DNA of 64,000 nucleotides from Porticoccaceae bacterium (GTDB lineage Bacteria; Pseudomonadota; Gammaproteobacteria; Pseudomonadales; Porticoccaceae): NCBI GenBank assembly GCA_026005035.1, contig BPKH01000001.1, positions 62,001 to 126,000 of the forward strand, read 5' to 3'. Shown piece by piece: positions 44,060 to 53,316 of this stretch (position 1 is its first letter; each line of letters starts with the position of its first letter). The notes under the pieces were generated by a model. It saw only the letters and a program-made list of their open reading frames with translations, ran no database searches and was not told where the DNA came from. The position numbers and the translations under genes were made by a program.

Positions 44060-44860
44060 ATGAAGCGCGCACGGTGGGGGGCATGCCTTTGGCTCGCGGT
44101 GTGCCTGGGTCAGGTGGCCGCGGCGGAGGTGCGGGTGCGGCCGGTGGAGTATCGCGCCGACGGGCTCACCTTTCGCGGCCTTTACGCTTGGGACGAGGCG
44201 CGCGCCACGCGGAGCCCGGGCGTCCTCGTCGTCCACGAATGGTGGGGCCTCGATGAGCACGTGCGGCGTGTGGCCGAGGCGCTGGCCGCCCACGGCTACG
44301 CTGCGCTGGCCGCCGACCTGTACGGGGAGGGGCGCCACACCGAGCATCCCGCCGAGGCGCGCCGCTTCGCCCAGGCCGCGCGCGCCGACCCCCTCGCCCT
44401 GGAAAGGCGCTTTCGCGCCGCCCTGGCGGCCTTGGCAGCCCAACCGGCCACCGATCCCGAGCGGCTCGCCGCAGTGGGCTACTGCTTCGGGGGCGCGGTG
44501 GTGCTGGACATGGCCCGGGCCGGCCTGCCGCTTGCCGGCGTGGCAAGCTTTCACGGCGCCCTCGCCCCGGGTGTGAGGGCGCGCCCGGGCCAGGTGCGGG
44601 CGCGGATCCTGGTGCTCCACGGCGGGGCCGATCCCCTGGTGCCGCCCGAACAGGTGCGCGCCTTCGAGGAGGAGATGCGCGAACTCGGCGCCGACTATCG
44701 GCTGCTCGTCTACCCCGGCGCCCGCCACGGCTTCACCAATCCCCGCGCCACCGAACTGGGCGAGCGCCACCACCTGCCCCTGGCCTACGATCCCGAGGCC
44801 GACCGGGCGAGTTTCGCCGCCCTGCTCGGCTTTCTCGCCGAGCTGTGGCCCGCGCCCTGA
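44060..44860 (+). CDS. Dienelactone hydrolase family protein
   Basis: The 266-residue product has a probable signal peptide (MKRARWGACLWLAVCLGQVAAA) and the family triad: Cys in VGYCFGG, Asp in LHGGADPLV and His in GARHGFTNP, with Glu in VVHEWWG. It is an alpha/beta hydrolase whose exported location and substrate differ from classical cytoplasmic dienelactone hydrolase. ATG at 44060. Confidence 0.88.
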   Translation: MKRARWGACLWLAVCLGQVAAAEVRVRPVEYRADGLTFRGLYAWDEARATRSPGVLVVHEWWGLDEHVRRVAEALAAHGYAALAADLYGEGRHTEHPAEARRFAQAARADPLALERRFRAALAALAAQPATDPERLAAVGYCFGGAVVLDMARAGLPLAGVASFHGALAPGVRARPGQVRARILVLHGGADPLVPPEQVRAFEEEMRELGADYRLLVYPGARHGFTNPRATELGERHHLPLAYDPEADRASFAALLGFLAELWPAP

Positions 44861-44870
44861 GCCTGTGTCC

Positions 44871-44901
44871 ACTGGCGGAAAGGGCGCCGCCGTTCGTCTT
44901 G
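44871..44901 (+). promoter_or_regulatory. ECF-sigma-type promoter, copy 1
   Basis: A 31-bp element with GGAAA (44877-44881) and CGTCTT (44895-44900) precedes the sigma factor gene. It recurs at 46470-46500 with three mismatches and identical spacing. CGTC -10 motifs and GGAA-like -35 motifs are typical of ECF promoters, so it probably marks autoregulation by the sigma factor at 44941. Confidence 0.6.
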
Positions 44902-44940
44902 ACTTCGACAGGCGGCGACAGAACGAGAAGGGGGGACGCC

Positions 44941-45483
44941 ATGGCCGTCGAGGGGGGAACGCTCATCGCCCATTGGCTCGCCCTGCGGGGGCGGCTGATG
45001 CGCATGCTGGTGCGCCTGGTGCCGCCCCGAGAGGTGGAGGACATCGTCCAGGAGACCTACGTGCGACTCTGTCAGCTGGAACGGCGCGGCGAGCCAATCG
45101 TCCACCCCCGGGCGCTGCTCCTGCGCACCGCCCGCAATCTCGCCCTCGACTACCTGAAGCGCGCCGAGACCCGCCTCGCCGATTCCCTGGAGAGCTTGGC
45201 CGCCGAACCCGCCGGCGAAGGGGACGCCACCCTGGAGGGCGCCTGCGGGGAAGAGCTCTTCGGCCGGCTGTGCGGGGCGGTGCGCCAGCTGCCGCCCCAG
45301 TGCCGCCGGGCGTTCGTGCTGCGCAAGGTCCACGGCCTCTCCCAGCGGGAGATCGCCGCCCGCCTCGGCATCGCCGAGAGCACCGTGGAGAAGCACCTGG
45401 CCGAGGGCCTGCGCCGGCTGGTGGCCTCGCTGGCGGTCACACCCGCCCGCCGGGCGGGACGGCGGAGGCGCGACCATGGCTGA
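44941..45483 (+). CDS. FecI-like ECF RNA polymerase sigma factor
   Basis: The 180-residue product has sigma region 2 (REVEDIVQETYVRLCQLE) and region 4 (LPPQCRRAFVLRKVHGLSQ, then REIAARLGIAESTVEKHL), the FecI arrangement. It is followed by fecR-like and STN-TonB receptor genes, the standard cell-surface signalling cassette. ATG at 44941 has GGGGGGAC upstream. Substrate could be an iron complex, B12 or another large ligand; not determinable. Confidence 0.92.
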   Translation: MAVEGGTLIAHWLALRGRLMRMLVRLVPPREVEDIVQETYVRLCQLERRGEPIVHPRALLLRTARNLALDYLKRAETRLADSLESLAAEPAGEGDATLEGACGEELFGRLCGAVRQLPPQCRRAFVLRKVHGLSQREIAARLGIAESTVEKHLAEGLRRLVASLAVTPARRAGRRRRDHG

Positions 45484-46435
45484 GGTGCACCGCCTGCCGA
45501 GCCGGATCGCCGCCGAGGCCGCCGACTGGGTGGTCAAGCTCGATCGCGGTTTGCGCGGCGACGAGCGGGCGCGCCTCGAGACCTGGTTGGCCGCCGACCC
45601 GCGCCACGCCGCCGCGCTCTTGCGCCTGGCGGCCCTCTGGGATCGGTTGGATGCCCTGCAATCCCTGGCGGAGCTCCTCCCCCCGGGCGGCGCGCGCCGC
45701 AACCGGCTCCCCGCCTTCGCCGCGCTGTTGCTCGCCGGACTCGCCGCCACCCTGCTCGCCCTGCTCGCGCCGGCACCGCCAGGTCCGCCACCCGCGGAAT
45801 GGCACTACCAAACCGCCCTCGGGGAGCGCAAGGAGATCGCCCTGCCCGATGGCAGCCACCTCACCCTCAACACGGCGAGCCGGGTGCGGGTGCGCTTCGC
45901 CCCTCGGCTGCGGGAGATCGACCTCGAGGCGGGAGAGCTCTTCCTGCACGTGGCCCGAGATCCCGCCCGCCCCCTGGAGGTGCGCGCCGCGGGCCGGGCG
46001 ATCCGCGCCCTGGGCACCGCCTTTGCCGTGGCGCTGCGGGAGGATCGAGTCGAGCTCGTGGTCGCCGAAGGGCGGGTGCGGGTGGAGGGGGCCGGCCCGC
46101 CCCGCGCCCTGGCCGCCGGCGAGGCGGCGCGGCTCGGGGTGCGCGCCGTGCGGGTGGAATCCCTGGCGGATGGCGAACTCGAAGCGCGCCTCGCCTGGCG
46201 GGAGGGCCGGCTGATCTTCCGCGGCGAGCCCCTGGGCGAGGCGATCCGCCAGGTGGAACGCTACGCGCCGGTGCGCTTCGCCATCGCCGATCCCGAGCTC
46301 GCGGCGGTGCGGGTGGCGGGGCTGTTCCGCACCGGCGACGTGGCGGGGCTGCTCGCCGCCCTGGAGGCGAACTTCGCCATCGCCCACCGCCGCCTCGCCG
46401 ACGGCCGAATCCTCCTTTCCCGCAAGCGCTCCTGA
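45476..46435 (+). CDS. FecR-family anti-sigma regulator
   Basis: The 319-residue product has an N-terminal DUF4880 cytoplasmic domain (AADWVVKLDRGLRGDERARL), one transmembrane helix (about 80-100, FAALLLAGLAATLLALLAPA), the FecR domain (GERKEIALPDGSHLTLNTAS) and a C-terminal STN-like DUF4974 region (GRLIFRGEPLGEAIRQVERY). It passes the receptor signal to the sigma factor. ATG overlaps the sigma gene stop by 8 bases. Confidence 0.92.
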   Translation: MAEVHRLPSRIAAEAADWVVKLDRGLRGDERARLETWLAADPRHAAALLRLAALWDRLDALQSLAELLPPGGARRNRLPAFAALLLAGLAATLLALLAPAPPGPPPAEWHYQTALGERKEIALPDGSHLTLNTASRVRVRFAPRLREIDLEAGELFLHVARDPARPLEVRAAGRAIRALGTAFAVALREDRVELVVAEGRVRVEGAGPPRALAAGEAARLGVRAVRVESLADGELEARLAWREGRLIFRGEPLGEAIRQVERYAPVRFAIADPELAAVRVAGLFRTGDVAGLLAALEANFAIAHRRLADGRILLSRKRS

Positions 46436-48966
46436 TGCGCCGGCGGGGGAGAGCGGGGATGGCGCGGACCGACTGGCGGAAAGGGATCCGCCGCTCGTCT
46501 TGGAGAGGGTGGGCGGCGTGGCTGGCGACGGCCGCGGCGACCGCCACGGCCCAGGAGGTGGAGTTCCAGATCCCCCGCCTGGACGCGGTGGAGGCCCTGA
46601 TCCGCTTCGCCGAACAGGCCGACCGGACCCTGGTCTTTCCCTGGGAGCGGGTCCGGGGACGGCGGGCGGGGCCCCTCGCGGGCCGCTACACCGCGGAGGA
46701 AGGGCTGCGCCGCCTGCTGGAGGGCACGCCGCTGCGGGCCCACTGCGACGCCGCCGGCACCTGCACCATCGAGCTCGACGAGTTCCAAAACCGACCACCG
46801 GAGGGAGAAATGAAACGCAGACCGACCCTGTTCGGCGCCCTGGCCGGATTCTTCGCCGGCGCGGGCATCGCCGCCCCCCTGGACGATGGCGCCGCCCGCG
46901 GTCCCATCGAGGAGATCGTGGTCACCGCCCAGCGCCGCAGCGAACGCCTGCTGGAGGTGCCCATGTCCATCACCGCCCTCTCCGGGCAGGCCCTGGTGGA
47001 CGCCGCCATCACCTCCACCGGAGACTTGGGCCTGGTCACCCCCGGGCTCACCACGGTGAGCAACGGCCTCGCCTTCACGCCGGCGGTGCGGGGCATCTCC
47101 TCCTCCGGCACCTCGCCGGGGGACGAGACCAACGTCGCCGTCTATCTGGACGACGTCTACCTGGGCGCGCCCCTGGCCGGCCTCTTCGAGCTCAAGGACA
47201 TCGAGCGGGTGGAAGTACTCAAGGGGCCCCAGGGGACCCTCTTCGGCCGCAACGCCACCGGGGGCGCCATCCGGGTGGTGACCCGCGCGCCGGCCTTCGA
47301 GCCCGGCCTCGAGGTGTCCGCCGACTACGGCTTCGAGTACGACCTGGTCAAGCTCGGCACCTACGCCACCGGCCCCCTCGGGGAGCAACTCGCCGGTTCC
47401 CTGTCCCTCTACTACGCCGCCGACGACGGCTACGTGGAGGGGAAGAGCCCACAGCTCGCCGGCGACCACTTCGCCCGCACCGACGACCAGGGGATCCGCG
47501 GCAAGCTGCTGTTCGACCCGGGCGGCCGCTTCCGCGCCACCCTGGCCGCCGACTGGTCGGAGCGGGACGACGATCGGCTCTTCATCCTGATCCCCCGCCA
47601 CCGGCGCAGCGCCTACGAGAACCGCCCCGGCGTGATCCTGCCCGCCCCCTTCGAGTACGCCGCCTCCACGCGCCCCATCTTCTCAGTGGAAAACTGGGGG
47701 ATTTCTCTGACCGCCGAGTGGCAGCTGCCGCGACTCGGCGAGCTCAAGTCCATCACCGCCTACCGGGAAGTGGACGGGCTCTACCAGACCGACACCGACC
47801 GCACCAACCTGAGCGTCGCCTCCCTGCGCCTGCGCCAGACCCAAGACACCCTGAGCCAAGAGTTCATCCTTTCCGGCAGCGCCGACGAGGCGCTCTCTTG
47901 GCTTGCCGGCCTCTATTACTACGATTCGGACGCCGCCGCCCCCTTCTTCAACTCCTACAGCGGGGATGCGCCCCACGGGCCGTTGGCGTTCCAGTTCCAC
48001 AGCCAGGTGGACACCCGCTCCCTGGCCGGTTTCGGCGAGCTGACCTATAGCCCGGCGGAGAGGCTCCACCTGACCCTGGGCGCGCGCTACACCGACGAGC
48101 AGAAGGATTACCGGTACCGCGATTTCCTAGGCGCTGCCGCCGACGAGGGGGAAGGCTGGAGCAGCACCACCTGGCGGGCGGTGGCCCGCTACGACCTGGG
48201 GGAGGCGGCCAACGTCTACCTGTCCTACAGCACCGGCTTCAAGAGCGGCGTCTACAACGCCTACGGCCTGCCCACCACCGGGCCGGTGGATCCGGAAGAG
48301 CTCGAGGCCTGGGAGCTCGGCGCCAAGGGGCAGCTGGGCACACTCACCTTCACCGCCGCCGCCTTCCGCTACGACTACAGCGACATCCAGGTCCAGGGAC
48401 AGTCGTTCCTTCCCGACGGCACCTGGGTGGTGAGCCTGACCAACGCCGCCGAGGCGGAGATCGAGGGCTACGAACTCACCCTCGCCGGACCGCTCACCGA
48501 CTCCCTCTCCTTCCACCTGGGCTACGCCGGGCTGCCGAAGGCGGAGTACGATCGCTTCCCCACCGCCCAGGTGTTCCTGTTCAACCCCGCCACCGGCGGC
48601 ACCGACGTGGTGGTGCCCTACGACGCCTCCGGCAGCCGCATCATCCGCGCCCCCAAACACCAGGGTACAGCCTCCCTGGTCCACGAGACGGCGGCCTTCG
48701 GCGGCACCCTGCGCGCCTCGCTCACCTACGCCTACAACGACGGCTTCTACTGGCAGCCGGGCAACCTTACCCCCGAGGGCAGCTTCCAGGTCCTCAACGC
48801 CCGCATCGCCTGGAGCGACGAAAGCGGCCGCTACACGGTGGCGCTGTGGGGCGAGAACCTGAACGACGCCACTTACAGCCTCTACACCCCCACCACAGCA
48901 GCCGGGATCTCCGACGCCTACGCCCAACCACGGGAGGTGGGCATCGGCATCTCGGCGCGTTTCTGA
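46435..48966 (+). CDS. TonB-dependent receptor with N-terminal STN signalling domain
   Basis: The 843-residue product begins with a signal peptide ending [10 protein letters not shown], an STN domain (about 44-115, [20 protein letters not shown]), then a second signal-peptide-like stretch ([19 protein letters not shown], Met126), a TonB-box-like [11 protein letters not shown], plug ([36 protein letters not shown]) and a 22-strand-type barrel ending in VGIGISARF. Starts: ATG 46435 overlapping the fecR stop (TGATG), ATG 46459, or internal ATG 46810 with GGAGGGAGAA. Ligand unknown. Confidence 0.9.
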   Translation: MRRRGRAGMARTDWRKGIRRSSWRGWAAWLATAAATATAQEVEFQIPRLDAVEALIRFAEQADRTLVFPWERVRGRRAGPLAGRYTAEEGLRRLLEGTPLRAHCDAAGTCTIELDEFQNRPPEGEMKRRPTLFGALAGFFAGAGIAAPLDDGAARGPIEEIVVTAQRRSERLLEVPMSITALSGQALVDAAITSTGDLGLVTPGLTTVSNGLAFTPAVRGISSSGTSPGDETNVAVYLDDVYLGAPLAGLFELKDIERVEVLKGPQGTLFGRNATGGAIRVVTRAPAFEPGLEVSADYGFEYDLVKLGTYATGPLGEQLAGSLSLYYAADDGYVEGKSPQLAGDHFARTDDQGIRGKLLFDPGGRFRATLAADWSERDDDRLFILIPRHRRSAYENRPGVILPAPFEYAASTRPIFSVENWGISLTAEWQLPRLGELKSITAYREVDGLYQTDTDRTNLSVASLRLRQTQDTLSQEFILSGSADEALSWLAGLYYYDSDAAAPFFNSYSGDAPHGPLAFQFHSQVDTRSLAGFGELTYSPAERLHLTLGARYTDEQKDYRYRDFLGAAADEGEGWSSTTWRAVARYDLGEAANVYLSYSTGFKSGVYNAYGLPTTGPVDPEELEAWELGAKGQLGTLTFTAAAFRYDYSDIQVQGQSFLPDGTWVVSLTNAAEAEIEGYELTLAGPLTDSLSFHLGYAGLPKAEYDRFPTAQVFLFNPATGGTDVVVPYDASGSRIIRAPKHQGTASLVHETAAFGGTLRASLTYAYNDGFYWQPGNLTPEGSFQVLNARIAWSDESGRYTVALWGENLNDATYSLYTPTTAAGISDAYAQPREVGIGISARF
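46470..46500 (+). promoter_or_regulatory. ECF-sigma-type promoter, copy 2, inside the receptor ORF
   Basis: Second copy of the 31-bp element: GGAAA (46478-46482) and CGTCTT (46496-46501), same 18-base offset as copy 1. It lies inside the signal-peptide codons of the receptor and would give a transcript from about 46508, upstream of the internal start at 46810. Confidence 0.55.
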
Positions 48967-48983
48967 ACGACTGGCATCTTCCC

Positions 48984-49018
48984 CGCGCGGTGGCTAATAA
49001 AAAGCGAACCACCGCGCG
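48984..49018. repeat. 10-bp inverted repeat before the serralysin gene
   Basis: CGCGCGGTGG (48984-48993) and CCACCGCGCG (49009-49018) are perfect inverted arms around an AT-rich 15-base spacer containing CTAATAAAAAG. There is no T-run, so it is not a standard terminator. It could be an operator or an mRNA hairpin next to the GAGGGAA ribosome site of the 49031 gene. Confidence 0.7.
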
Positions 49019-49030
49019 AGGGAACGCCCC

Positions 49031-51116
49031 ATGGCCACGCCGAGCAGCACCCCCTTTCCCCCGACCGGGAACGACCTGGTCGACGTCCTCACCACCGGCT
49101 GGCGCTGGCAAATCGAACCCGGAGGCGTGCTCACCTGGGCCATCTCCGACGGCTGGTTGGGGGAATTCTGGTCGGATCCGCAGACCACGGTGGGGCATTT
49201 GGCACTCCTCTTCGGCCTCTTGGAAACCTACATCGCCGTCGATTTCCGCTTCGCCGGCGCCTTTGCCGACCCCGAGGAGTCCCATCTGCACGGCGCCGAT
49301 CTCAACTTTGCCCCGGACTTTTTCCACTTCGAGCCGCAGACCTGGGCGATCGGCAATTTTCCCACCACCGATTTTCCCGCCGCGCCCTTTCCCTATCCCG
49401 GCGCGCCCGGCGACGTCTATCTCAACTCGGGCAGCGATGCCAATTTCCTTCCTTCCTGGCTCTCCCGGCTCAAAGGGCTTCGCGCTCCTTCTCCACGAGG
49501 TGGGCCACGCCCTCGGCCTCAAGCACACCCACGACGCCTTCAACGACCGGCCGGACTTCGCCGACTTGGGCCTCGAGATGCTGGACAAGGACTGGGGGAG
49601 CATCATGTCCTATCGGGACGACTACCCGTGGAATCGGCTCGCCTTCAGTCCCGCCACCCCCATGGGCCTGGACGTGCTGGCCCTCCAGTTCCTCTACGGC
49701 GCCAATCCCACCACCTTCGCCGGCGACGATCGTCACTCCATCGGCATCACCTTGGATTACCGCACCCTGTGGGATGCGGCGGGACAAGACGCGCTGGCCT
49801 TCGAGCCGCCCTGGGGAAGCTCGGCCGACGGCTGGTTCGTCTTGCTGTACGGAGACCTCGACTGGGACCTGCGCTCGGCGCGGTTCGGCGTGGCCATGCC
49901 GCTCGCAGAAGCCTCCAGTCTCGCTTCCCCCTTCACCGCCCACTGGCTTCTCGGCGACTACGAGGCGTTCTGGGGTTCTCCCCGGGACGACGCCATCTTC
50001 GGCGACGAGCTCGACCAGGTTCTCAACGGCGGGGCGGGGAACGACACCCTGGCCGGAGGTGCCGGCGACGATTGGCTTGCGGGAGAGGCGGGCGCCGACC
50101 TTTTGGTGGGCGGCCTGGGGCGGGACACCGCCGCCTTTCCGGGGGCCTTCACCGACCACCAGGTGGCCTACGACGCGCTCGAGGAAAGGCTCGAAGTCCG
50201 AGGCCCCGAGGGGGAAACCGATCGCCTGGAGGAGGTCGAGTACCTCGCCTTCGCCGACGCCATGCTGCCGGTCGGTCGCTTTCTGCCGGGCTGCCCACCC
50301 GAGGGCCTAGCGGTGCTCGCCGGCGAGGCCCGCGTCGGCGGCAGCCTGACAGTGGAGGCCCAGGGGCTTTTCGACCCCGACGGCATCACCTCCCTGGAGG
50401 TGCGCTGGCTGCGGGACGGCGAGCTCTTGCCGGAGGCGACTGGGATCCGCTATCCCCTCACCGCCGCGGACGCGGGCCACCGCTTCGCCGCCCTTCTCAC
50501 CCTCGAGGACGGCCTCGGCCAGATCACCGAACTGCGCACCGAGGAGCGGCTGGTGGTGCCGGAGCTCACCGCGGAGCTTCTCGACCTGGTGGCCCTCTAC
50601 GTGGCCATCCCCGGCCGGGCGCCCGACGCCTCGGGGCTCGCCTTCTGGGCCGACGCCCGCGCCGCGGGCCAGGACCTCGCGGAGATCGCCGCCACCATGT
50701 GGCGCTCCCCCGCCACCCGCGCCCTCTACCCCGACCACCTCACCACCTCGGAAGTGGTGGCCGAGATCTACCGCAACGTGCTGGATCGACAGCCCGATCC
50801 CGAGGGGCTGGCCTTCTGGTCCGACCACTGGGAAAGCGAAGGGCCGGCCGCCACCCTGCTCGCCATGGTGGGCGCCATCCGCAACTACGCCGGCGACCTC
50901 CCGGAGGCCCTGGCCGCCAAGCAGCTGTTCCTCCACAAGCTGGACCTCGGCGCCTGGCTCGCCCTGGAAGGAGAGTCCAACGACCTGGCGGTGGCGGAAG
51001 CGGTCTTCGCGCGACTTGGCAGCGGCGCAGGACTCGCCGACGCCCTGGACTACGCCGGGCGGCAACTGGCGCTCCTCGGCATCGCCCCCGCCGAAGGCGA
51101 AGCGCTGGCCGCCTGA
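49031..51116 (+). CDS. Serralysin-like secreted zinc metalloprotease with RTX repeats and DUF4214, frameshifted
   Basis: The N-terminal part ([20 protein letters not shown] to [11 protein letters not shown]) and the rest are in different frames; removing one G from 49475-49477 joins them as [21 protein letters not shown]. Zinc motif HExxHxxGxxH with Met-turn [11 protein letters not shown] calcium repeats ([20 protein letters not shown]), then an Ig-like segment and a C-terminal DUF4214 pair ([39 protein letters not shown]). Repaired length 694. No N-terminal signal peptide, so type I secretion is expected, but no transporter genes are in the window. Confidence 0.85.
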
Positions 51117-51119
51117 GCT

Positions 51120-51530
51120 TCAGCGCTCCCCCGGCGCCACCCGCTCCCCGAGCACCCGGTCGGCGAGGAGGGTGCAGAAGTACTCGTCGATGCGCGCGAT
51201 CCTGCCCCCCTCCAGGGAGAAGACCATGCAGTACTCGTTGTGGTAGGGGGTGCCGTCGGCCAGCTCGGCGTTGCCCTTGAACTCCACCGCCACCCGGCCG
51301 CCGCCGGCGGTGACGGAGCGGATTTCGGGGCGCATGCCGGCCGGGAAGAGCTCGCGGAAGGCGGCGATGGTGGCGAGGATCACCTCGCGGCGGCGCGTGC
51401 CCGCCAGCTTGCCCGTGCCGTGGGCGACGGTGACCGCGTCGGGCGCCAAACAGTCGGCCGCCGCGGCGGCATCCCCCCGGCCCATCGCCTCGATGAAGGC
51501 GAGGGCGACTTCGGCATCGCGAGTTTCCAT
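51120..51530 (-). CDS. NTF2/SnoaL-like protein
   Basis: The 136-residue product has a SnoaL-like pattern: DAEVALAFIEAMGRGDAAAA, CLAPDAVTVAHGTG and MVFSLEGGRIARIDEYFCT. Enzymes of this fold include isomerases and dehydratases; the substrate is unknown. It follows the SDR gene by 19 bases and is probably its operon partner. Confidence 0.8.
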   Translation of the reverse strand: METRDAEVALAFIEAMGRGDAAAAADCLAPDAVTVAHGTGKLAGTRRREVILATIAAFRELFPAGMRPEIRSVTAGGGRVAVEFKGNAELADGTPYHNEYCMVFSLEGGRIARIDEYFCTLLADRVLGERVAPGER

Positions 51531-51549
51531 GGCTTCCTCCCGCTGTGGG

Positions 51550-52314
51550 TCAGGCCGGTTTGAGCGACTCCAGGGGGCCGCCCAGGCAGGCCCCCCCGTC
51601 CACCGGCAATACCGCCCCCGTCACCTGGGCCGAGAGGTCGGAGGCGAAATAGAGGGCGGCGTTGGCGAAGTCCTGCGGGGCGCCCTGGCGCTGGAGAGCC
51701 TGCATCCGGCGCACCGTGTCGGCCACGTCGTAAAAGGTCATGCCCGCCGGGATGTGCCCCGGGGCGATGCAGTTGACGCGCACGCCGTACTCGCCCAGGT
51801 CCCGGGCGATGGAGCGGGTGGCGTGGATCACCGCGGCCTTGGCGGCCCGGTAGCTGATCAGGGGCATGCCCGGCTTGATGCCGCCGATGGAGGCGGTGTT
51901 GACGATGCTGCCGCCGCCGCGCCGGGCCAGGTGGCGGCCGGCCACCTGGCAACCCAACAGCACCCCGAGCAGGTTCACCTCCATTACCCGCCCGAAATCG
52001 GCCAGGTCGTCCTCCAAGAACCGCCCGTATGGGCGCCCCGAGAAGCCGGCGTTGTTGACCATCACCTGGAGGTCGCCGAAGCGCTCCAGGGTGAACTGGA
52101 CCAGGGCTTCCATCTCCTCGCGGCGCGCCACGTCCACTCGAAAAAAAGCGCTCTGCTCGCCCAGGCCGGCGGCCAGCGCCGAACCCCTTTCTTCGTCCAG
52201 GTCGGCGATCACCACCCGCGCCCCCTCCTCCACGAAGCGGCGCACCGCGGCCTCGCCCAGTCCTCCCGCGCCCCCGGTGACGATGGCCACCCGCCCGGCG
52301 AGCAGTCCGCCCAT
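51550..52314 (-). CDS. Short-chain dehydrogenase/reductase
   Basis: The 254-residue product has the classical SDR motifs TGGAGGLG near the start, VNNAGFSG, Ser in NTASIGG, and YRAAK, ending in PVDGGACLGG. It lies with an NTF2-like protein and a TauD-type dioxygenase in one minus-strand group, which suggests a catabolic pathway for an unknown organic acid or alcohol. ATG at 52314. Confidence 0.9.
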   Translation of the reverse strand: MGGLLAGRVAIVTGGAGGLGEAAVRRFVEEGARVVIADLDEERGSALAAGLGEQSAFFRVDVARREEMEALVQFTLERFGDLQVMVNNAGFSGRPYGRFLEDDLADFGRVMEVNLLGVLLGCQVAGRHLARRGGGSIVNTASIGGIKPGMPLISYRAAKAAVIHATRSIARDLGEYGVRVNCIAPGHIPAGMTFYDVADTVRRMQALQRQGAPQDFANAALYFASDLSAQVTGAVLPVDGGACLGGPLESLKPA

Positions 52315-52333
52315 GGCCTCTCTCCCGCGCGAC

Positions 52334-53152
52334 TCAGTGCACCGCCTCTTCACCGGCGAGGGTGGTGCGGATCAACAACCGGCCGCAGTCCGCCGGGTAG
52401 GGAAGCGCCCGGTGCATGGCGGCGGTGTTGTTCCAGATCACCAGGTCGCCGAGCCGCCACCGGTGGCGGTAGACGAACGGCGGCTGGGTGGCGAACTCCC
52501 GAAGCCGCACCAGCAGCCGGCGGCTCTCCTCGGGGGAGAGCCCCTCCACGTAGTCGGCGGTGGCCCCGATCAGGAGCGAGCGCGTGCCCGAGGCGTGGGC
52601 CCACACCAGGGGACAGGATTTGGGGCGAACCCGCTGCCAGGCCTCCACCTGGGCGAGGCTCGGTTCCGGGTAGACGTACCAGAGGGAGCGCTCCATGCTG
52701 TGCACCACCCGCAACCCCTCGAGGGCGCGCTTCTCCTCGTCGGGCAGCGCCTCGTAGGCGGCCGCGGTGTTCGCGAATTCGGTCTCGCCTCCGGTGGGGG
52801 CGAGCACCACCGGGCGCAACAGGGTGGCGTAGTAGGGCTTTTCCTGAGTGGAACCGTCGATGTGCCAGTAGAAGGCGCCGCGCAGGTAGTCGGCCTTGGG
52901 GTTTTGGGCGCCGTCGAGACTGATCCGGTAGACGCCGTCCTCGCCGCCGCCCTCCTTGAGGGGCGTGCCCAGGGTGCGCGCGATTGCCACCTGTTGGGCG
53001 TCGTCGAGGAACAGGTCGCGGAAGACGAGCACCACCCGCTCCTCCAACAGGCGCCGCAGGTCGGCCGCCCGCTCACCACCGAGCAGCGTCGCCACGTCGG
53101 TGCGCACTTCGGCGCCGATCTGGGGCTTGATGGGCACCACTTCGAAGGGCAT
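52334..53152 (-). CDS. TauD/TfdA-family 2-oxoglutarate dioxygenase
   Basis: The 272-residue product has the iron-binding His-x-Asp (FYWHIDGST), the distal His (NNTAAMHRALP) and the 2-oxoglutarate Arg (CGRLLIRTTL). TauD/TfdA enzymes hydroxylate sulfonates, herbicides or related acids; the substrate here is unknown. ATG at 53152 has GGGAGGTG upstream. It is the first gene of a group with the SDR and NTF2-like genes, divergent from the secreted hydrolase. Confidence 0.88.
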   Translation of the reverse strand: MPFEVVPIKPQIGAEVRTDVATLLGGERAADLRRLLEERVVLVFRDLFLDDAQQVAIARTLGTPLKEGGGEDGVYRISLDGAQNPKADYLRGAFYWHIDGSTQEKPYYATLLRPVVLAPTGGETEFANTAAAYEALPDEEKRALEGLRVVHSMERSLWYVYPEPSLAQVEAWQRVRPKSCPLVWAHASGTRSLLIGATADYVEGLSPEESRRLLVRLREFATQPPFVYRHRWRLGDLVIWNNTAAMHRALPYPADCGRLLIRTTLAGEEAVH

Positions 53153-53235
53153 GGCCTCACCTCCCTGCCAGGCGAGACCGCAGTCTAGCACAAAAAGCAC
53201 CCGTCACGTTGCTTTTTCGTCCGACAGCATCTCTG

Positions 53236-53251
53236 GTAAACGTTTGCAAAC
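53236..53251. promoter_or_regulatory. Putative LacI/GalR-type operator
   Basis: GTAAACGTTTGC (53236-53247) is one base from a perfect 12-bp palindrome and has the AAACGTTT core common to LacI-family operators; it overlaps GTTTGCAAAC (53242-53251). It sits between the divergent dioxygenase and hydrolase genes. No LacI-type gene lies in the window. Confidence 0.45.
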
Positions 53252-53316
53252 TGGTCTTCCCCCGCCGCCCGGCATTCCCGTAGACTGGCGGCGAAGCCCT
53301 CGCCGGAGAAACCCCC

